This document shows positions 46,032 through 55,725 of a stretch of 64,000 bases of DNA, one piece after another (position 1 is the first letter of the stretch; each line of letters begins with the position of its first letter). The position numbers and the translations under genes were made by a program. Below the pieces are notes generated by a model. It saw nothing but the letters and a program-made list of their open reading frames with translations. It was not told the origin of the DNA and ran no database searches. The stretch spans positions 1-64,000 of the forward strand of contig JAFGOZ010000692.1 of assembly GCA_016926235.1 (NCBI GenBank), read 5' to 3'. The DNA is from Bacteroidales bacterium (lineage in GTDB: Bacteria > Bacteroidota > Bacteroidia > Bacteroidales > UBA10428).

Positions 46032-47875
46032 AATTATTTAAAATCTTTGTTATTATTTGTTCTTTCTCAAATTATGCTTTCCCACAGGATAAATATGATA
46101 GTGAAATTATAAGTTATTCATCTTACTTCATTATAACTCATGATAAGTTAATTGAAACCATCCAGTTAGTAAAACAAATAAACAACAGAAGAGGTGCTAG
46201 TGCAGGTAAGTTCTATATTCCTTATAATAAGTCAATTGAAAAGATATCTAATTTGGAAGCATGGATTGAAGACAAGCATGGAAATGTAATCAGAAAACTA
46301 AAAAAGAAAGAAATCACCGATATTAGTGCAATATCAGATTATTCATTCTATGAGGATGAAATGGTTAAAAAGTTTGAACTTATTCATAACCAATTCCCTT
46401 ATAAAGTTTGTTGCAATTATACTCTGGAAAAAAGCGGCTTTTTCTATATCACACATTGGAGCCCATGTTATGAATCTGATATACCAATAAAAACAGCAAA
46501 ATTGACTATTGAAACGCCAAGGGATTATCAGATAAATATTTATGAATATAATATTGATGGATATAAAACGGATACAACAGAAAACACGATAATATACTAT
46601 TGGAAAGGATCTTATGAGGAAGTTATTAAAGAAGAAATATTTGCTCCTCTTATTCAAACACAATTACCAAACGTAAGAATTTGTCCAAAGTATTTTGTAT
46701 ATGGTATGGAAGGTAGTAACGAAAGCTGGATATCTTTTGGAAACTGGAAATGCAATCTTATTGATGGCCTTAATGATTTGCCGGAAAATGAAAAGTTGAA
46801 AGTCCTAAAAATGACTAAGAACGCCTCTGATGACCTGGAAAAGATAAAAATTCTTTACTACTATTTGCAAGACAACACCCGGTATATTAATGTAAGTATA
46901 GAAATTGGTGGGATGAAGCCATACCCTGCATCTTATGTAGCCTACAATAAATATGGAGATTGTAAGGCCCTTACAAATTATATGAAATCTTTGTTAGAAG
47001 CTGTAAATATACAATCTTATTACTCAAATGTTTATAGAGGAACTTATCACATACCTGTAATAAATAATTTTCCTAGCCAGCAGTTTAATCATGTATTATT
47101 GTATGTACCTCTTGAATCCGACACCTTATGGTTAGAATGTACAAATAAGAATGATCCTTTGGGTTATATTGGTACAGATATCCAGGCCAGAAATGCTTTT
47201 ATTGTTGAAAGGGACCATAGCCGGCTTATAAAAACTCCCGTACATAGCCCGGCCGATCAAAAAGTTAAAAGGGACATTGTCTTATCAAACATAACCGGAG
47301 AATGCAACGTTGAAATAAATTTAACCGCGAGAGGGTATACCTATGATTGGTTAAACTACATACATACCAAATTAAGTAAGAATGATCAAAAAAATGAAGT
47401 ACAAAAGTTCATCCCTTTTAAAAATTATACATTTACAGACTGGAATATCAGTAAACCTTCCCGCGATTCCGCAATTATTACATTATATGCAAATATCACC
47501 TTAAACGGATTTGCCAAAAAATATGGCGATTCATATCTCATTGAACCTGTTTTTTCAGATATACCAGACTTTGAAAAACCTGAAAACAGGCATCTGCCTG
47601 TTCAAATCAATTATCCGATTCATAAAATTGATTCTATTATTATTCACATACCCCGGGGATATGAATTCAAGCCCGATCAGGATATACATATCTACTCAAA
47701 GTACGGAAGATATTCAGTAAATTTCACTATAAAAGACGATTACGTAATAATAGAGCGTAGTTTTTTGCTTTATAGGCAGGAAATACCAATAGATAATTAC
47801 TCCGATTTCTATATATTTATAAATAATTTAAAAGATACTGAAGCAAATGCAATTGTTATGTTAACTAAAAAATGA
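46028..47875 (+). CDS. DUF3857 transglutaminase-like protein with intact triad
   Basis: A short signal peptide (MKLFKIFVIICSFSNYAFPQ) leads into an N-terminal DUF3857 beta-domain, a transglutaminase-like core and a C-terminal DUF3858-like domain. The core keeps Cys312 (YGDCKALTNYM), His355 (FNHVLLYV) and an acidic residue at 370 (LWLECTN). It may act as a peptidase or amide-forming enzyme in the envelope; the substrate is unknown. At 615 residues it is normal for the group. It is the second gene of the operon; the third starts 4 bp after its stop. Confidence 0.86.
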   Translation: MKLFKIFVIICSFSNYAFPQDKYDSEIISYSSYFIITHDKLIETIQLVKQINNRRGASAGKFYIPYNKSIEKISNLEAWIEDKHGNVIRKLKKKEITDISAISDYSFYEDEMVKKFELIHNQFPYKVCCNYTLEKSGFFYITHWSPCYESDIPIKTAKLTIETPRDYQINIYEYNIDGYKTDTTENTIIYYWKGSYEEVIKEEIFAPLIQTQLPNVRICPKYFVYGMEGSNESWISFGNWKCNLIDGLNDLPENEKLKVLKMTKNASDDLEKIKILYYYLQDNTRYINVSIEIGGMKPYPASYVAYNKYGDCKALTNYMKSLLEAVNIQSYYSNVYRGTYHIPVINNFPSQQFNHVLLYVPLESDTLWLECTNKNDPLGYIGTDIQARNAFIVERDHSRLIKTPVHSPADQKVKRDIVLSNITGECNVEINLTARGYTYDWLNYIHTKLSKNDQKNEVQKFIPFKNYTFTDWNISKPSRDSAIITLYANITLNGFAKKYGDSYLIEPVFSDIPDFEKPENRHLPVQINYPIHKIDSIIIHIPRGYEFKPDQDIHIYSKYGRYSVNFTIKDDYVIIERSFLLYRQEIPIDNYSDFYIFINNLKDTEANAIVMLTKK

Positions 47876-47879
47876 TAAC

Positions 47880-49868
47880 ATGAAAACAACAAAAACCTTA
47901 TTGATTCTGGCACTTTCCCTGCTTTATTCTACTATGGATAGCTATTGTCAAAACTTTTCTCATGAATTTGGTCAAATTACGACCCCGGATATTGACCTTC
48001 AAACCTATGATAAAGACCCCGATGCCGAAGCAGTAATAATATATGACATAGGAGAGTCAAAATTTCTGGAAGAAGCAGACAGATTTTATATATTGTTTAA
48101 AAGGCAAACCCGGATTAAAATTCTTAAAGAGTCGGGATTAAATTATGCAGAAATTGAGATACCGTACTATCACGAAGGTGAAATATTTGAAAAAGTAATT
48201 GAATTAGAAGCATATACGTATACTTTTGAAGAAGGAAAGCTCAATAAAACCCAGCTAGACGTAAATACTATATACGATGAACAACGAAATGAATATTGGA
48301 AGGTTAAAAAATTTGCAATGCCCAACGTAAAACCCGGGTCAATTATTGAATACAAATACACTATTAAATCTCCATATTTATTTAATCTTCAGGACTGGGA
48401 ATTTCAACACCGAATACCTACTTTATATAGTGAATATGTGGCAAAACTCATCCCATTCTATGAATATATCTATATCGTTCAGGGAACCAATAAAATGGAT
48501 ATTATGGAGTCATACGAAGATAAAGGTATGCCGAGGCACTTTGGAACTGGTGGGGCATATGGCAGTAACGAATACCATGATATGGTTTATAGATTCGGTA
48601 TGAAGGATGTTCCGGCTTTTCAAGATGAAACATTTATTACTTCTCTGAATGATTATGTTATGAAACTGGACTTTCAATTAACAAGGATCCATAGACTGGA
48701 TGGTATAATAGTTGATATTATTAAAACATGGGAAGAACTTAATGATGAATTGCTAAAACACGAAGACTTTGGAAAATACTTGAATGTTTGTGAAAGAAAT
48801 GCGAAACAAATAGTAAAGGAAGAAAATTTGTTACTTCTAAATGAAAAAGAGCGGTTTGACTTCATAGTTAACTATACAAAAAGTCAGTTTAAGTGGAATG
48901 GAACTTATGGAGAATATGCATCCAAAAGCGGGAATTCGTTCATGAAAGAAAAAACCGGGAATATTGGAAATATAAACCTGTTTTTAACCAGCTTTTTAAA
49001 TGCTGCAGAAATTGAAGCTTCTCCAGTATTATTGAGTACCCGTGACCATGGGAAGATTAAAAGCGATTATCCTTTTCTCCACTTTATTAATTATGTTGCT
49101 GTTATAGCTAAAGTAGATGGAAATTTTATACTTACTGATGGTTCCGAACCTTTTTGTCCAAACAATGCAATCCCGCCCAATTGTCATAATGAGAACGGAA
49201 TCATTGTTAAGAAAAATGCAGAAGAATGGGTAAACCTCACAAAAAATGAAACTTCGAAAGTAATAGAAACATTCGAAATACAATTTAATAATAGTATGGA
49301 CAGTGCTATATGTAAAGCAAAGTTGCAATATACTTTATTTGAGGCACTGTATATGAGAAAAAAATTTGGAAATAATATTGAAGAAATAAAAGATGCTATC
49401 AATAAGAAAGGATTTAATGTTCTGGATAGTATTACAACGAGTAATTACGTTGATAAGGATAAACCTTATTATATTGTGTTTAAGTCAAGTATCCCCACCC
49501 AAATAATCGATGATAAAATTTATATATCGCCTTTTTTTAATGAAGTTCCTGATGAGAATCCTTTTAAGTTCAAAGATCGAAAATATCCCATTGATATAAC
49601 GTATACAAAACTTTCATCATTTACTTCCATTATAAAATTACCGGATGGATATTCTTTTTCTCATATTCCGGCAAGCTATGAAACAATGAACAATATTGTA
49701 TCCATTAATTACAAATTCACCAAGATGGATGATCGTACTTTAACAATCAATGCAAGCTATAAATTTGAGAAAAATTTGTACGATACTTCAGAATATGCCA
49801 GGTTAAAGTTTTATTTCGACAAAATTGTAAGCCTTTTTAATGAAAAAGTTATTATCGAAAAAAGATAA
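47880..49868 (+). CDS. DUF3857 transglutaminase-like protein lacking the catalytic cysteine
   Basis: The layout matches the gene before it: signal peptide (ending SYCQ), DUF3857, transglutaminase-like core, DUF3858-like tail. At the place of GDCKA the sequence reads KTGNIGNINLFLTSFL, so the nucleophile cysteine is absent; the His region reads FLHFINYVAVIA and the Asp ILTDGSEPF. It is probably a non-catalytic or differently acting member, perhaps a partner of the preceding protein. Such Cys-less members are known among Bacteroidetes DUF3857 proteins. It is 662 residues long and intact. Confidence 0.83.
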   Translation: MKTTKTLLILALSLLYSTMDSYCQNFSHEFGQITTPDIDLQTYDKDPDAEAVIIYDIGESKFLEEADRFYILFKRQTRIKILKESGLNYAEIEIPYYHEGEIFEKVIELEAYTYTFEEGKLNKTQLDVNTIYDEQRNEYWKVKKFAMPNVKPGSIIEYKYTIKSPYLFNLQDWEFQHRIPTLYSEYVAKLIPFYEYIYIVQGTNKMDIMESYEDKGMPRHFGTGGAYGSNEYHDMVYRFGMKDVPAFQDETFITSLNDYVMKLDFQLTRIHRLDGIIVDIIKTWEELNDELLKHEDFGKYLNVCERNAKQIVKEENLLLLNEKERFDFIVNYTKSQFKWNGTYGEYASKSGNSFMKEKTGNIGNINLFLTSFLNAAEIEASPVLLSTRDHGKIKSDYPFLHFINYVAVIAKVDGNFILTDGSEPFCPNNAIPPNCHNENGIIVKKNAEEWVNLTKNETSKVIETFEIQFNNSMDSAICKAKLQYTLFEALYMRKKFGNNIEEIKDAINKKGFNVLDSITTSNYVDKDKPYYIVFKSSIPTQIIDDKIYISPFFNEVPDENPFKFKDRKYPIDITYTKLSSFTSIIKLPDGYSFSHIPASYETMNNIVSINYKFTKMDDRTLTINASYKFEKNLYDTSEYARLKFYFDKIVSLFNEKVIIEKR

Positions 49869-49905
49869 AATATTGAATTTTAAGTTTAATTTAATCAGAG
49901 AATTT

Positions 49906-50385
49906 ATGAGAACAACATTTAAAATTATCATTGTTAGCCTGTTTGTAAGCACAACTTACTTAAACGGACAATTACCACAGAGTAAAGATAACTTTGGAGT
50001 AAAAATTGAAGAGCTGTCATTTCAGGATTTCAATGAGGTTTACAAAGATGTCGAATTAATTAATCTTGCTAGTCCCAACGGAGTATTTGACGACCCTACA
50101 GCCGGAGATGAACTTATAAAGTATACAAAACATTTTTACTATGGGTATGGTATGGTGATGGCGGGTTATCTTGTGGCTGTTATAGGGGCAGCCAGCTACT
50201 CTGAAGAGATAATGCTTATAGGAGGAGTGGGAGCTCTGGCAGGAGGTATACTTTTATTGGAGAGCCATTCCCACATAGGTAAAGCCGGTAAGATATTGAA
50301 TAGTACAAATAATAGTTCTTCCGAGAAAGTACATATTCATTCCACATCCCATGGAATTGGCCTTGCAATAAATATAGGTCATTGA
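49906..50385 (+). CDS. Small secreted or membrane protein, last gene of the DUF3857 operon
   Basis: The start at 49906 gives the signal peptide MRTTFKIIIVSLFVSTTYLNGQ; the longer frame from 49840 overlaps the preceding gene. Two hydrophobic segments follow (YGMVMAGYLVAVIGAASYSEEIMLIGGVGALAGGILLL) and a histidine-rich C-terminus (ESHSHIGK, VHIHSTSHGIG). Its function is unknown. Its position 38 bp after the Cys-less DUF3857 gene makes it a likely member of the operon. Confidence 0.65.
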   Translation: MRTTFKIIIVSLFVSTTYLNGQLPQSKDNFGVKIEELSFQDFNEVYKDVELINLASPNGVFDDPTAGDELIKYTKHFYYGYGMVMAGYLVAVIGAASYSEEIMLIGGVGALAGGILLLESHSHIGKAGKILNSTNNSSSEKVHIHSTSHGIGLAINIGH

Positions 50386-50493
50386 TGCTGGGCTCCCTTA
50401 TGTTAACGTACAGAACGTTAAAAACCTGTTAAAGAACATATTTCTGGTCCATAATTTAATAGAATATCTTATTTTGTCAAAAAATTTAGAATT

Positions 50494-50940
50494 ATGAAAA
50501 AATACGTTGTTCTATTAATTATTTTAACTTTTGCATTAAGTGATAAGAATTATTCTCAATGTAAAGATGACACTTTGGGTATTATACAAGCTGCCCTTAA
50601 TTATTTTGAAGGCTGGTACGAAGGTGACAGCACCCGCCTGGATCAAGGTTTGCACGATCAGTTAACCAAACAGACAAAAAAAGTTGATAAAGAAACCGGT
50701 AAAGAATATATAAGCGATGGATCAAAGGCTAAACTGAAAGCTTATGCTGCCAATAAAGGGGACAGAGGTATTTCAAAGGAAGAATTAGAAATACAAGCTA
50801 CTATTTTCGACATTCATGGAGATATCGCATCTGTTCTGGTACAGTCAAAAGACTATTATGATTATGCCCATGTACTTAAAATAGATGATGAATGGCAAAT
50901 ACTTCATGTGCTGTGGGAAAGAAAACCAAAAAAGGATTAA
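50494..50940 (+). CDS. Secreted NTF2-like protein (lumazine-binding-like)
   Basis: A signal peptide (MKKYVVLLIILTFALSDKNYSQ) precedes an NTF2-like domain: helix LGIIQAALNYFEGWYEGDSTRL, then LHDQLTKQ, then strands IFDIHGDIASVLVQS, YYDYAHVLKIDDEWQILHVLW. This matches the putative lumazine-binding (NTF2 superfamily) group. Its ligand is unknown. It lies downstream of the DUF3857 operon after a 108-bp gap, probably under its own promoter. Confidence 0.78.
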   Translation: MKKYVVLLIILTFALSDKNYSQCKDDTLGIIQAALNYFEGWYEGDSTRLDQGLHDQLTKQTKKVDKETGKEYISDGSKAKLKAYAANKGDRGISKEELEIQATIFDIHGDIASVLVQSKDYYDYAHVLKIDDEWQILHVLWERKPKKD

Positions 50941-50986
50941 ATCCCAAGGTAAACAAACAGATTATATTCAGGCTGTCTTAAAATTT

Positions 50987-51928
50987 CTATCTGGACAGCT
51001 TTATGAATTCTTCAATATTTAAATAGATTTTCTCAATAAGTAAACTCCTTGCTTCAACGCTAGCCCATGCTGTATGAGGCGTAAATACAATTTTCTCAGG
51101 ATTTTCAACTCTCATCAAAGGATTATCGTGAGGTATAGGTTCCTTTGTAAATACATCCACACCTGCCCCGGCAATCAGATTATCATTTAGTGCATTCATA
51201 AGGGCTTCTTCATCTACAATACCACCACGTCCTACATTAATTAAATATGCACCTGGTTTCATTTTTTTCAATTGTTCCTTACCAATCAATCCTTTTGTTT
51301 TCTCATTAAGAGGAGCATGAATGGAAACAATATCAGATGTAGATAATAAATCATGCAAGCCAACCTGTAAATATTCACTGTTTTTATTCTTTCCCGATGT
51401 AGAAAAATATACTACTTCACATCCAAAAACCCTGGCTATTTCGGCCACTCTCTTGCCTATGTTTCCTAAACCAATAATCCCATATCGTTTCCCTGCCAAT
51501 TGCCAGAAATTTCTTCCATGATGTGTAAAAATCTTACCCTTGCTATATTCCCCGGATTTTACATAATCATCATAATAAGCCGTACTTCCTATTAAGTATA
51601 AAAGCATGGTAAATGTTGACTGAGCAACACTCTCGGTTGAGTAACCAGATACATTTTTTACTAAAATTCTCTTCTTTTGAGCATATTCCAGGTCCACATT
51701 ATTCATACCCGTAGCGGCAATACAGATTAACTTTAAAGCAGGAGCTTTATCTATAACCTGCGCATTAATAATTACTTTATTTGTAATTATAACCTCAGCT
51801 TCTTTTACCCTTTCATATACTTCATCTGAAGAAGTTGTATGGTAACACTTTAAATTTCCAAGGTTTCCCAAAATTGATATTGCAGGTACTTCTCCAATGG
51901 TTAAAGTATCTAAAAAAACAATATTCAT
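50987..51928 (-). CDS. D-isomer-specific 2-hydroxyacid dehydrogenase
   Basis: The NAD-binding fold has GIIGLGNIGKRVAEIA and the acceptor loop VVYFS. The catalytic Arg is in NVGRGGIVDEEAL, the Glu in DVFTKEPIP and the His in FTPHTAWAS. At 313 residues it resembles glycerate/hydroxypyruvate-type dehydrogenases more than phosphoglycerate dehydrogenase, which has an extra ACT domain that is missing here. The substrate is not fixed. It stands alone. Confidence 0.9.
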   Translation of the reverse strand: MNIVFLDTLTIGEVPAISILGNLGNLKCYHTTSSDEVYERVKEAEVIITNKVIINAQVIDKAPALKLICIAATGMNNVDLEYAQKKRILVKNVSGYSTESVAQSTFTMLLYLIGSTAYYDDYVKSGEYSKGKIFTHHGRNFWQLAGKRYGIIGLGNIGKRVAEIARVFGCEVVYFSTSGKNKNSEYLQVGLHDLLSTSDIVSIHAPLNEKTKGLIGKEQLKKMKPGAYLINVGRGGIVDEEALMNALNDNLIAGAGVDVFTKEPIPHDNPLMRVENPEKIVFTPHTAWASVEARSLLIEKIYLNIEEFIKLSR

Positions 51929-51990
51929 AATCCTTCATTTTAACAAAAAACAAATATATAAATTGAAATGTTCTAATGATAGTGATATAC

Positions 51991-52019
51991 AAAAAAACCC
52001 TGCCGAAAAACGACAGGGT
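51991..52019 (-). terminator. Intrinsic terminator of the TPR gene
   Basis: Read on the minus strand, a 9-bp stem with one mismatch (ACCCTGTCG/CGGCAGGGT) and loop TTTTT is followed by a run of T. It lies 31 bp past the stop of the TPR gene. Confidence 0.8.
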
Positions 52020-52049
52020 ATTCCCAACCACAAGACTATACCAGATAGC

Positions 52050-52661
52050 CTAGTTTTTTGCAAAATCGTTACCTGCACCCCCACAATACTTTTCAATCAC
52101 TTCTTTTGCTTCAAAATAACCCAAATCTAAAGCAATTTTTAAATCTGCATAAGCCATTCTGTATTCTTCAAAAGCTACATATACCAACCCTCTGTTAAAA
52201 TAAGCTTTTGCATACTTCTCATCCAATTCAATTGCTCTGGTATAGTCTTCCACCGCATAGTAATATCTTTGTAAACAATAATTAGTAATTCCTCTATGAT
52301 TATAAGCTTCAGCATAGTTTTGATCCAATTCAATAGCCCTTTCAAAATCTTTATAAGCCCTTTGATAACGTAAAAGTTTCAGATTGCTAACACCCCTCAA
52401 ATCAAATGCTTTGGGATTATTAGCATTCAAGGCTATTGCCTGATCGAAGCACTCAATCGCCCCTTTAAAATCCTCATCTGCATCCTTGCTCACTCCTTCA
52501 TCAATCAGCATATTGTATTCTACCATCTCACTTCCAACTGCACCATTATACTCAGCCAAAATGACCTCTCCCAAATCTTTTTGACTTCTCTCAGCAATAG
52601 CCTGTGAAAATGCACTTATCGTTGTTGCTGATGCTATTATTATGCTAATTATTGTTTTCAT
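52050..52661 (-). CDS. Secreted tetratricopeptide-repeat protein
   Basis: A signal peptide (MKTIISIIIASATTISAFSQ) is followed by about four TPR units from residue 55: EDFKGAIECFDQAIALNANNPKAF, YQRAYKDFERAIELDQNYAEAY, YYYAVEDYTRAIELDEKYAKAYF, YRMAYADLKIALDLGYFEA. It is probably a periplasmic protein-interaction scaffold. It ends EKYCGGAGNDFAKN. The partner is not evident. It is transcribed alone with its own terminator. Confidence 0.85.
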   Translation of the reverse strand: MKTIISIIIASATTISAFSQAIAERSQKDLGEVILAEYNGAVGSEMVEYNMLIDEGVSKDADEDFKGAIECFDQAIALNANNPKAFDLRGVSNLKLLRYQRAYKDFERAIELDQNYAEAYNHRGITNYCLQRYYYAVEDYTRAIELDEKYAKAYFNRGLVYVAFEEYRMAYADLKIALDLGYFEAKEVIEKYCGGAGNDFAKN

Positions 52662-52757
52662 AATGTTAGATATTTTTTTTTATCTGAAAACCCTTTATTC
52701 AAATATACGCTTATTGTTACAAAAAGTCATGGAATTTATAATGACATCCCTTACTTT

Positions 52758-52783
52758 GCACGGGTGATCTTTATCACCAGTGC
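52758..52783. repeat. Hairpin in a divergent promoter region
   Basis: GCACGGGTGAT and ATCACCAGTGC form an 11-bp stem with one mismatch and a CTTT loop. It lies between the divergent TPR and DUF302 genes, where a terminator would not be expected, so an operator or a remnant repeat is possible. Confidence 0.4.
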
Positions 52784-52895
52784 TTTTCATTCCAGCATAG
52801 ATTACAATTGAACAATTTTGTTTTATATTCAGTTATATATATATCTATTTTTTTATATAACATTAATTTATCAATATCTTTAACCCATTTAAAAG

Positions 52896-53282
52896 ATGAA
52901 ATATTATTTTAATAAATCACTGAACATGACTTTTGAAGAGGCAGAAATCCATTTAATTGAACATTTGAAGAAAGAAGGTTTCGGAGTAGTTACCAAACTC
53001 GATCTGCAAACAAAATTCAAAGAGAAGTTAAATAAGGACTTTAGAATGTATAAGATCCTGGGTGTATGTAATCCCCATATTGCATTTGAAGCACTTCAGC
53101 TCGAAGATAAAATAGGGACAATGCTTCCATGCAACTTTATTATCCAGGAAATTGATACTGCGCACACAGAGATAGTAGCCGTTGATCCTGTTGCATCTAT
53201 GCAAGCAATTGAAAACGAAAACCTAACTGAAATAGCAGCGCAGGTACAATCAAAACTAAAAAATATTGTTGAGGAATTATGA
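52896..53282 (+). CDS. DUF302 family protein
   Basis: The 128 residues match DUF302: FEEAEIHLIEHLKKEGFGVVTKLDLQTKFKEKL, YKILGVCNPHIAFEALQ, IGTMLPCNFIIQE. No signal peptide is present, so it is cytoplasmic. The function is unknown; two conserved cysteines (VCNP and LPCN) are visible. It converges on the LysE-like gene with a 20-bp gap. Confidence 0.88.
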   Translation: MKYYFNKSLNMTFEEAEIHLIEHLKKEGFGVVTKLDLQTKFKEKLNKDFRMYKILGVCNPHIAFEALQLEDKIGTMLPCNFIIQEIDTAHTEIVAVDPVASMQAIENENLTEIAAQVQSKLKNIVEEL

Positions 53283-53302
53283 TAAAGGGAGTTAGTATAT
53301 CA

Positions 53303-53917
53303 CTAAAATAACTTGAATATTAATGCGATTCCGAATAATAATAAAATTATTCCTATAATTTGATGCATTCGTTTTAATGATCTTGGATTGGTAAATAATC
53401 TACGAAGCTTACGCGAAAAATATATTTTAAGTACATCAAAGCTAAAAATAGTTCCAAGCGTAGACCCAAAGTATAAGAATGTCTCAAAACGGCTGAATTG
53501 ATATGTTGAAGAAACAATGATAACAGCGCCCAACCAGAATGCAATAACAGCAGGATTAATTAAGTTGAATATAAAGCCTTTTATAAAACTTCGAAGGTAA
53601 CCAGTTTTATTGGGCATTTCTTTAACATGGTATGATACCTTTTTTAAAAAAATATTTCTTATGCCAAAAGCAACAAAAACAGCTCCTGCAATAAGTTTTG
53701 AGTATTTAAAATCAAGGATGGATTCTATCAACTCTGAAGTCATATAATATGCCAGGCTTATACAAAAGAGATCTGATGTAAAAATTCCTATTGCCATTGC
53801 CAGGGCTATTCTCCCTCCTTTACTAATACTCGTCTCAACTAATAAAAAGAAGGTTGCGCCTATCAGGACACTCAACAATAATCCCATCAACACACCTTTA
53901 ATGACAATATGCATCAT
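53303..53917 (-). CDS. LysE-family amino-acid exporter
   Basis: The 204-residue protein has about six membrane helices and the family pattern: MGLLLSVLIGATFFLLVETSISKG at the start, GFIFNLINPAVIAFWLGAVI in the middle. The usual GP motif of the first helix reads IGATFF, so it is a divergent member. Its start overlaps the stop of the GH3-family gene (53914-53917), giving a two-gene operon. The substrate is probably an amino acid or related metabolite. Confidence 0.82.
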   Translation of the reverse strand: MMHIVIKGVLMGLLLSVLIGATFFLLVETSISKGGRIALAMAIGIFTSDLFCISLAYYMTSELIESILDFKYSKLIAGAVFVAFGIRNIFLKKVSYHVKEMPNKTGYLRSFIKGFIFNLINPAVIAFWLGAVIIVSSTYQFSRFETFLYFGSTLGTIFSFDVLKIYFSRKLRRLFTNPRSLKRMHQIIGIILLLFGIALIFKLF

Positions 53918-55455
53918 CCTTCAATACCCTTTCCTTCAATAAACTTTTCCCAATCTTCCAGCATATCCTTCTTTAATACACGCGGAAATTTATTTTGTCC
54001 GCCAGCTTTCCCTTTCAAAGCCATCCATTCATAGAAGTATTGATTTGGTATAAGTACAACAATTACATCTTTCAGTGCTGCTTTTCTCTCTGTTGAGTAA
54101 TCGTCATTCAATCTTTTTATGCATTTATCTAATTCAGTTCTTACAATATCAGCAGAAATATCTGTTTTATCTGTACCAATATACCACTTATGGGCGAAAA
54201 GCGTGTCTATTTTTTTCCCGGCAACTGTATATTCATTTATATTTAAATTGTACTTATCAGAAACTTCCTTTATGGCACTGTCCATATTATCAACAGACAT
54301 ATGCTCCCCGCAAAGGCTTAAAAAGTGCTTTGTACGTCCTGTTATAACTATTCGAGGAGGATTTAAAGAGATGAATTTTACAGTATCTCCTATTAAATAT
54401 CTCCATGCACCTGCACAAGTTGATAACAGTATAGCATACTCTGTTTCTTTATTTACTTCATTAAGTGTTAATGCTTGTGCATTCGGCTTCAGTTCACCAT
54501 CGGATTCAAAATTATTTGAATTAAATGGCACAAATTCATAAAACATGCCATTATCAAGTACCAGATCCATTCCATCAGCTTTTCCGTTTTGATACGCAAT
54601 AAAACCTTCCGAAGCAAGATAGGTTTCAAGGTATTCAATTGGATGACCTAATAAGTTTTTAAAGGTACGTTCATAGGGCTTGAACGAAACACCTCCGTGT
54701 GAATAAAAATATAAATTAGGCCATATGTCATGAATGCTCTTAACATTATATTTTTCTATTATTTTCTCCATCAGTATTTGGACCCAGGCTGGTACTCCGG
54801 CCACACAACCCACATCCCATTTTGGTGCCAGGGTTACAATTTTATTCAATTTTTCTTCCCAGTCTTTAATTTTGGCAATTTTAGCACCTGGCTTATAGAA
54901 TGAATTAAACCAACTAGGAAAGTTCCCTGCTAATATTCCACTAAGATCACCTTCAAAATGGCCATCTGAATAATTTAAACTTATGGAACCTCCAAGCATT
55001 AGTATTTTTTTATTGAAGAAACTTGAAGGCAAATCATATTGATGAAGAGATAATATTTGCTTAATGGCAACTCTTCTAATTGCCTTGATCATTTCTGTGG
55101 TAACAGGAACTCTTTTGCTCGCTGAATCTGAGGTTCCCGAAGTTAAACCAAAATACTTAATTTTACCCGGCCAGCATACATCTTCGACTCCATTCAATGC
55201 TTTATGCCAGAACTCATCCTGCATGCTGATATAATTATAAAGCTTTACATTCTTTTGAAAAGTTCCAACAGGATCGCTTGAATGAGCAATAAGTTGAAAA
55301 TTATATCTATTGCCAAATTCCGTATTTTGGGCTTTTTCAAGAAGGTATTTTAATGTTTCCGTTTGTACTTTATGAGGATGAACATTTGCTGGTTTGTTAG
55401 AATTGTTCGCTTTGCGATGAACTAATTCCTTTAGAATTGAACCTACTATTGCCAT
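53914..55455 (-). CDS. GH3 auxin-responsive-promoter family acyl-adenylating protein
   Basis: The 513-residue protein has the ANL-type fold seen in GH3 proteins: KIKYFGLTSGTSDSASKRVPVT (ATP loop), CVAGVPAWVQILMEKI, YSHGGVSFKPY, LSTCAGAWRYLIGDTVKF, ITGRTKHFLSLCGEHMS. Plant GH3 enzymes join amino acids to hormones; bacterial homologues are common in Bacteroidetes with unknown substrates. Overlap with an amino-acid exporter gene suggests that an acyl-amino acid is made and exported; this is inference. Confidence 0.88.
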   Translation of the reverse strand: MAIVGSILKELVHRKANNSNKPANVHPHKVQTETLKYLLEKAQNTEFGNRYNFQLIAHSSDPVGTFQKNVKLYNYISMQDEFWHKALNGVEDVCWPGKIKYFGLTSGTSDSASKRVPVTTEMIKAIRRVAIKQILSLHQYDLPSSFFNKKILMLGGSISLNYSDGHFEGDLSGILAGNFPSWFNSFYKPGAKIAKIKDWEEKLNKIVTLAPKWDVGCVAGVPAWVQILMEKIIEKYNVKSIHDIWPNLYFYSHGGVSFKPYERTFKNLLGHPIEYLETYLASEGFIAYQNGKADGMDLVLDNGMFYEFVPFNSNNFESDGELKPNAQALTLNEVNKETEYAILLSTCAGAWRYLIGDTVKFISLNPPRIVITGRTKHFLSLCGEHMSVDNMDSAIKEVSDKYNLNINEYTVAGKKIDTLFAHKWYIGTDKTDISADIVRTELDKCIKRLNDDYSTERKAALKDVIVVLIPNQYFYEWMALKGKAGGQNKFPRVLKKDMLEDWEKFIEGKGIEG

Positions 55456-55541
55456 CTGTTATATATTAACAAATCAAGAAACCTATAAATTATTTAATTC
55501 AGTAAACAGTTATTCAATAAAAAACTGTCTCCAACATTTTG

Positions 55542-55615
55542 TGATTCAGGCAGGATTCGAACCTGCGACCCACAGCTTAGAAGGCTGTTGCTCTGTCCAA
55601 CTGAGCTACTGAACC
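55542..55615 (-). tRNA. tRNA-Arg (anticodon TCT)
   Basis: The minus strand folds into a full cloverleaf: acceptor GGTTCAG/CTGAATC with one G-T pair, D arm with AGTTGGAC, anticodon stem ACAGC/GCTGT around CTTCTAA (anticodon TCT), and T arm GCAGGTTCGAATCCTGC. The discriminator is A. CCA is not encoded. It reads AGA codons, frequent in this AT-rich genome. Confidence 0.95.
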
Positions 55616-55725
55616 AGTGTTTCGGCTGCAAATTTAAAAAAAAAACTTCTTTAAGAAAGTAATTTACCCATTTATTGATAAAAGTTGTTTAAAAGATTAG
55701 GAATTGCATGAATTCTCTGATAAAA

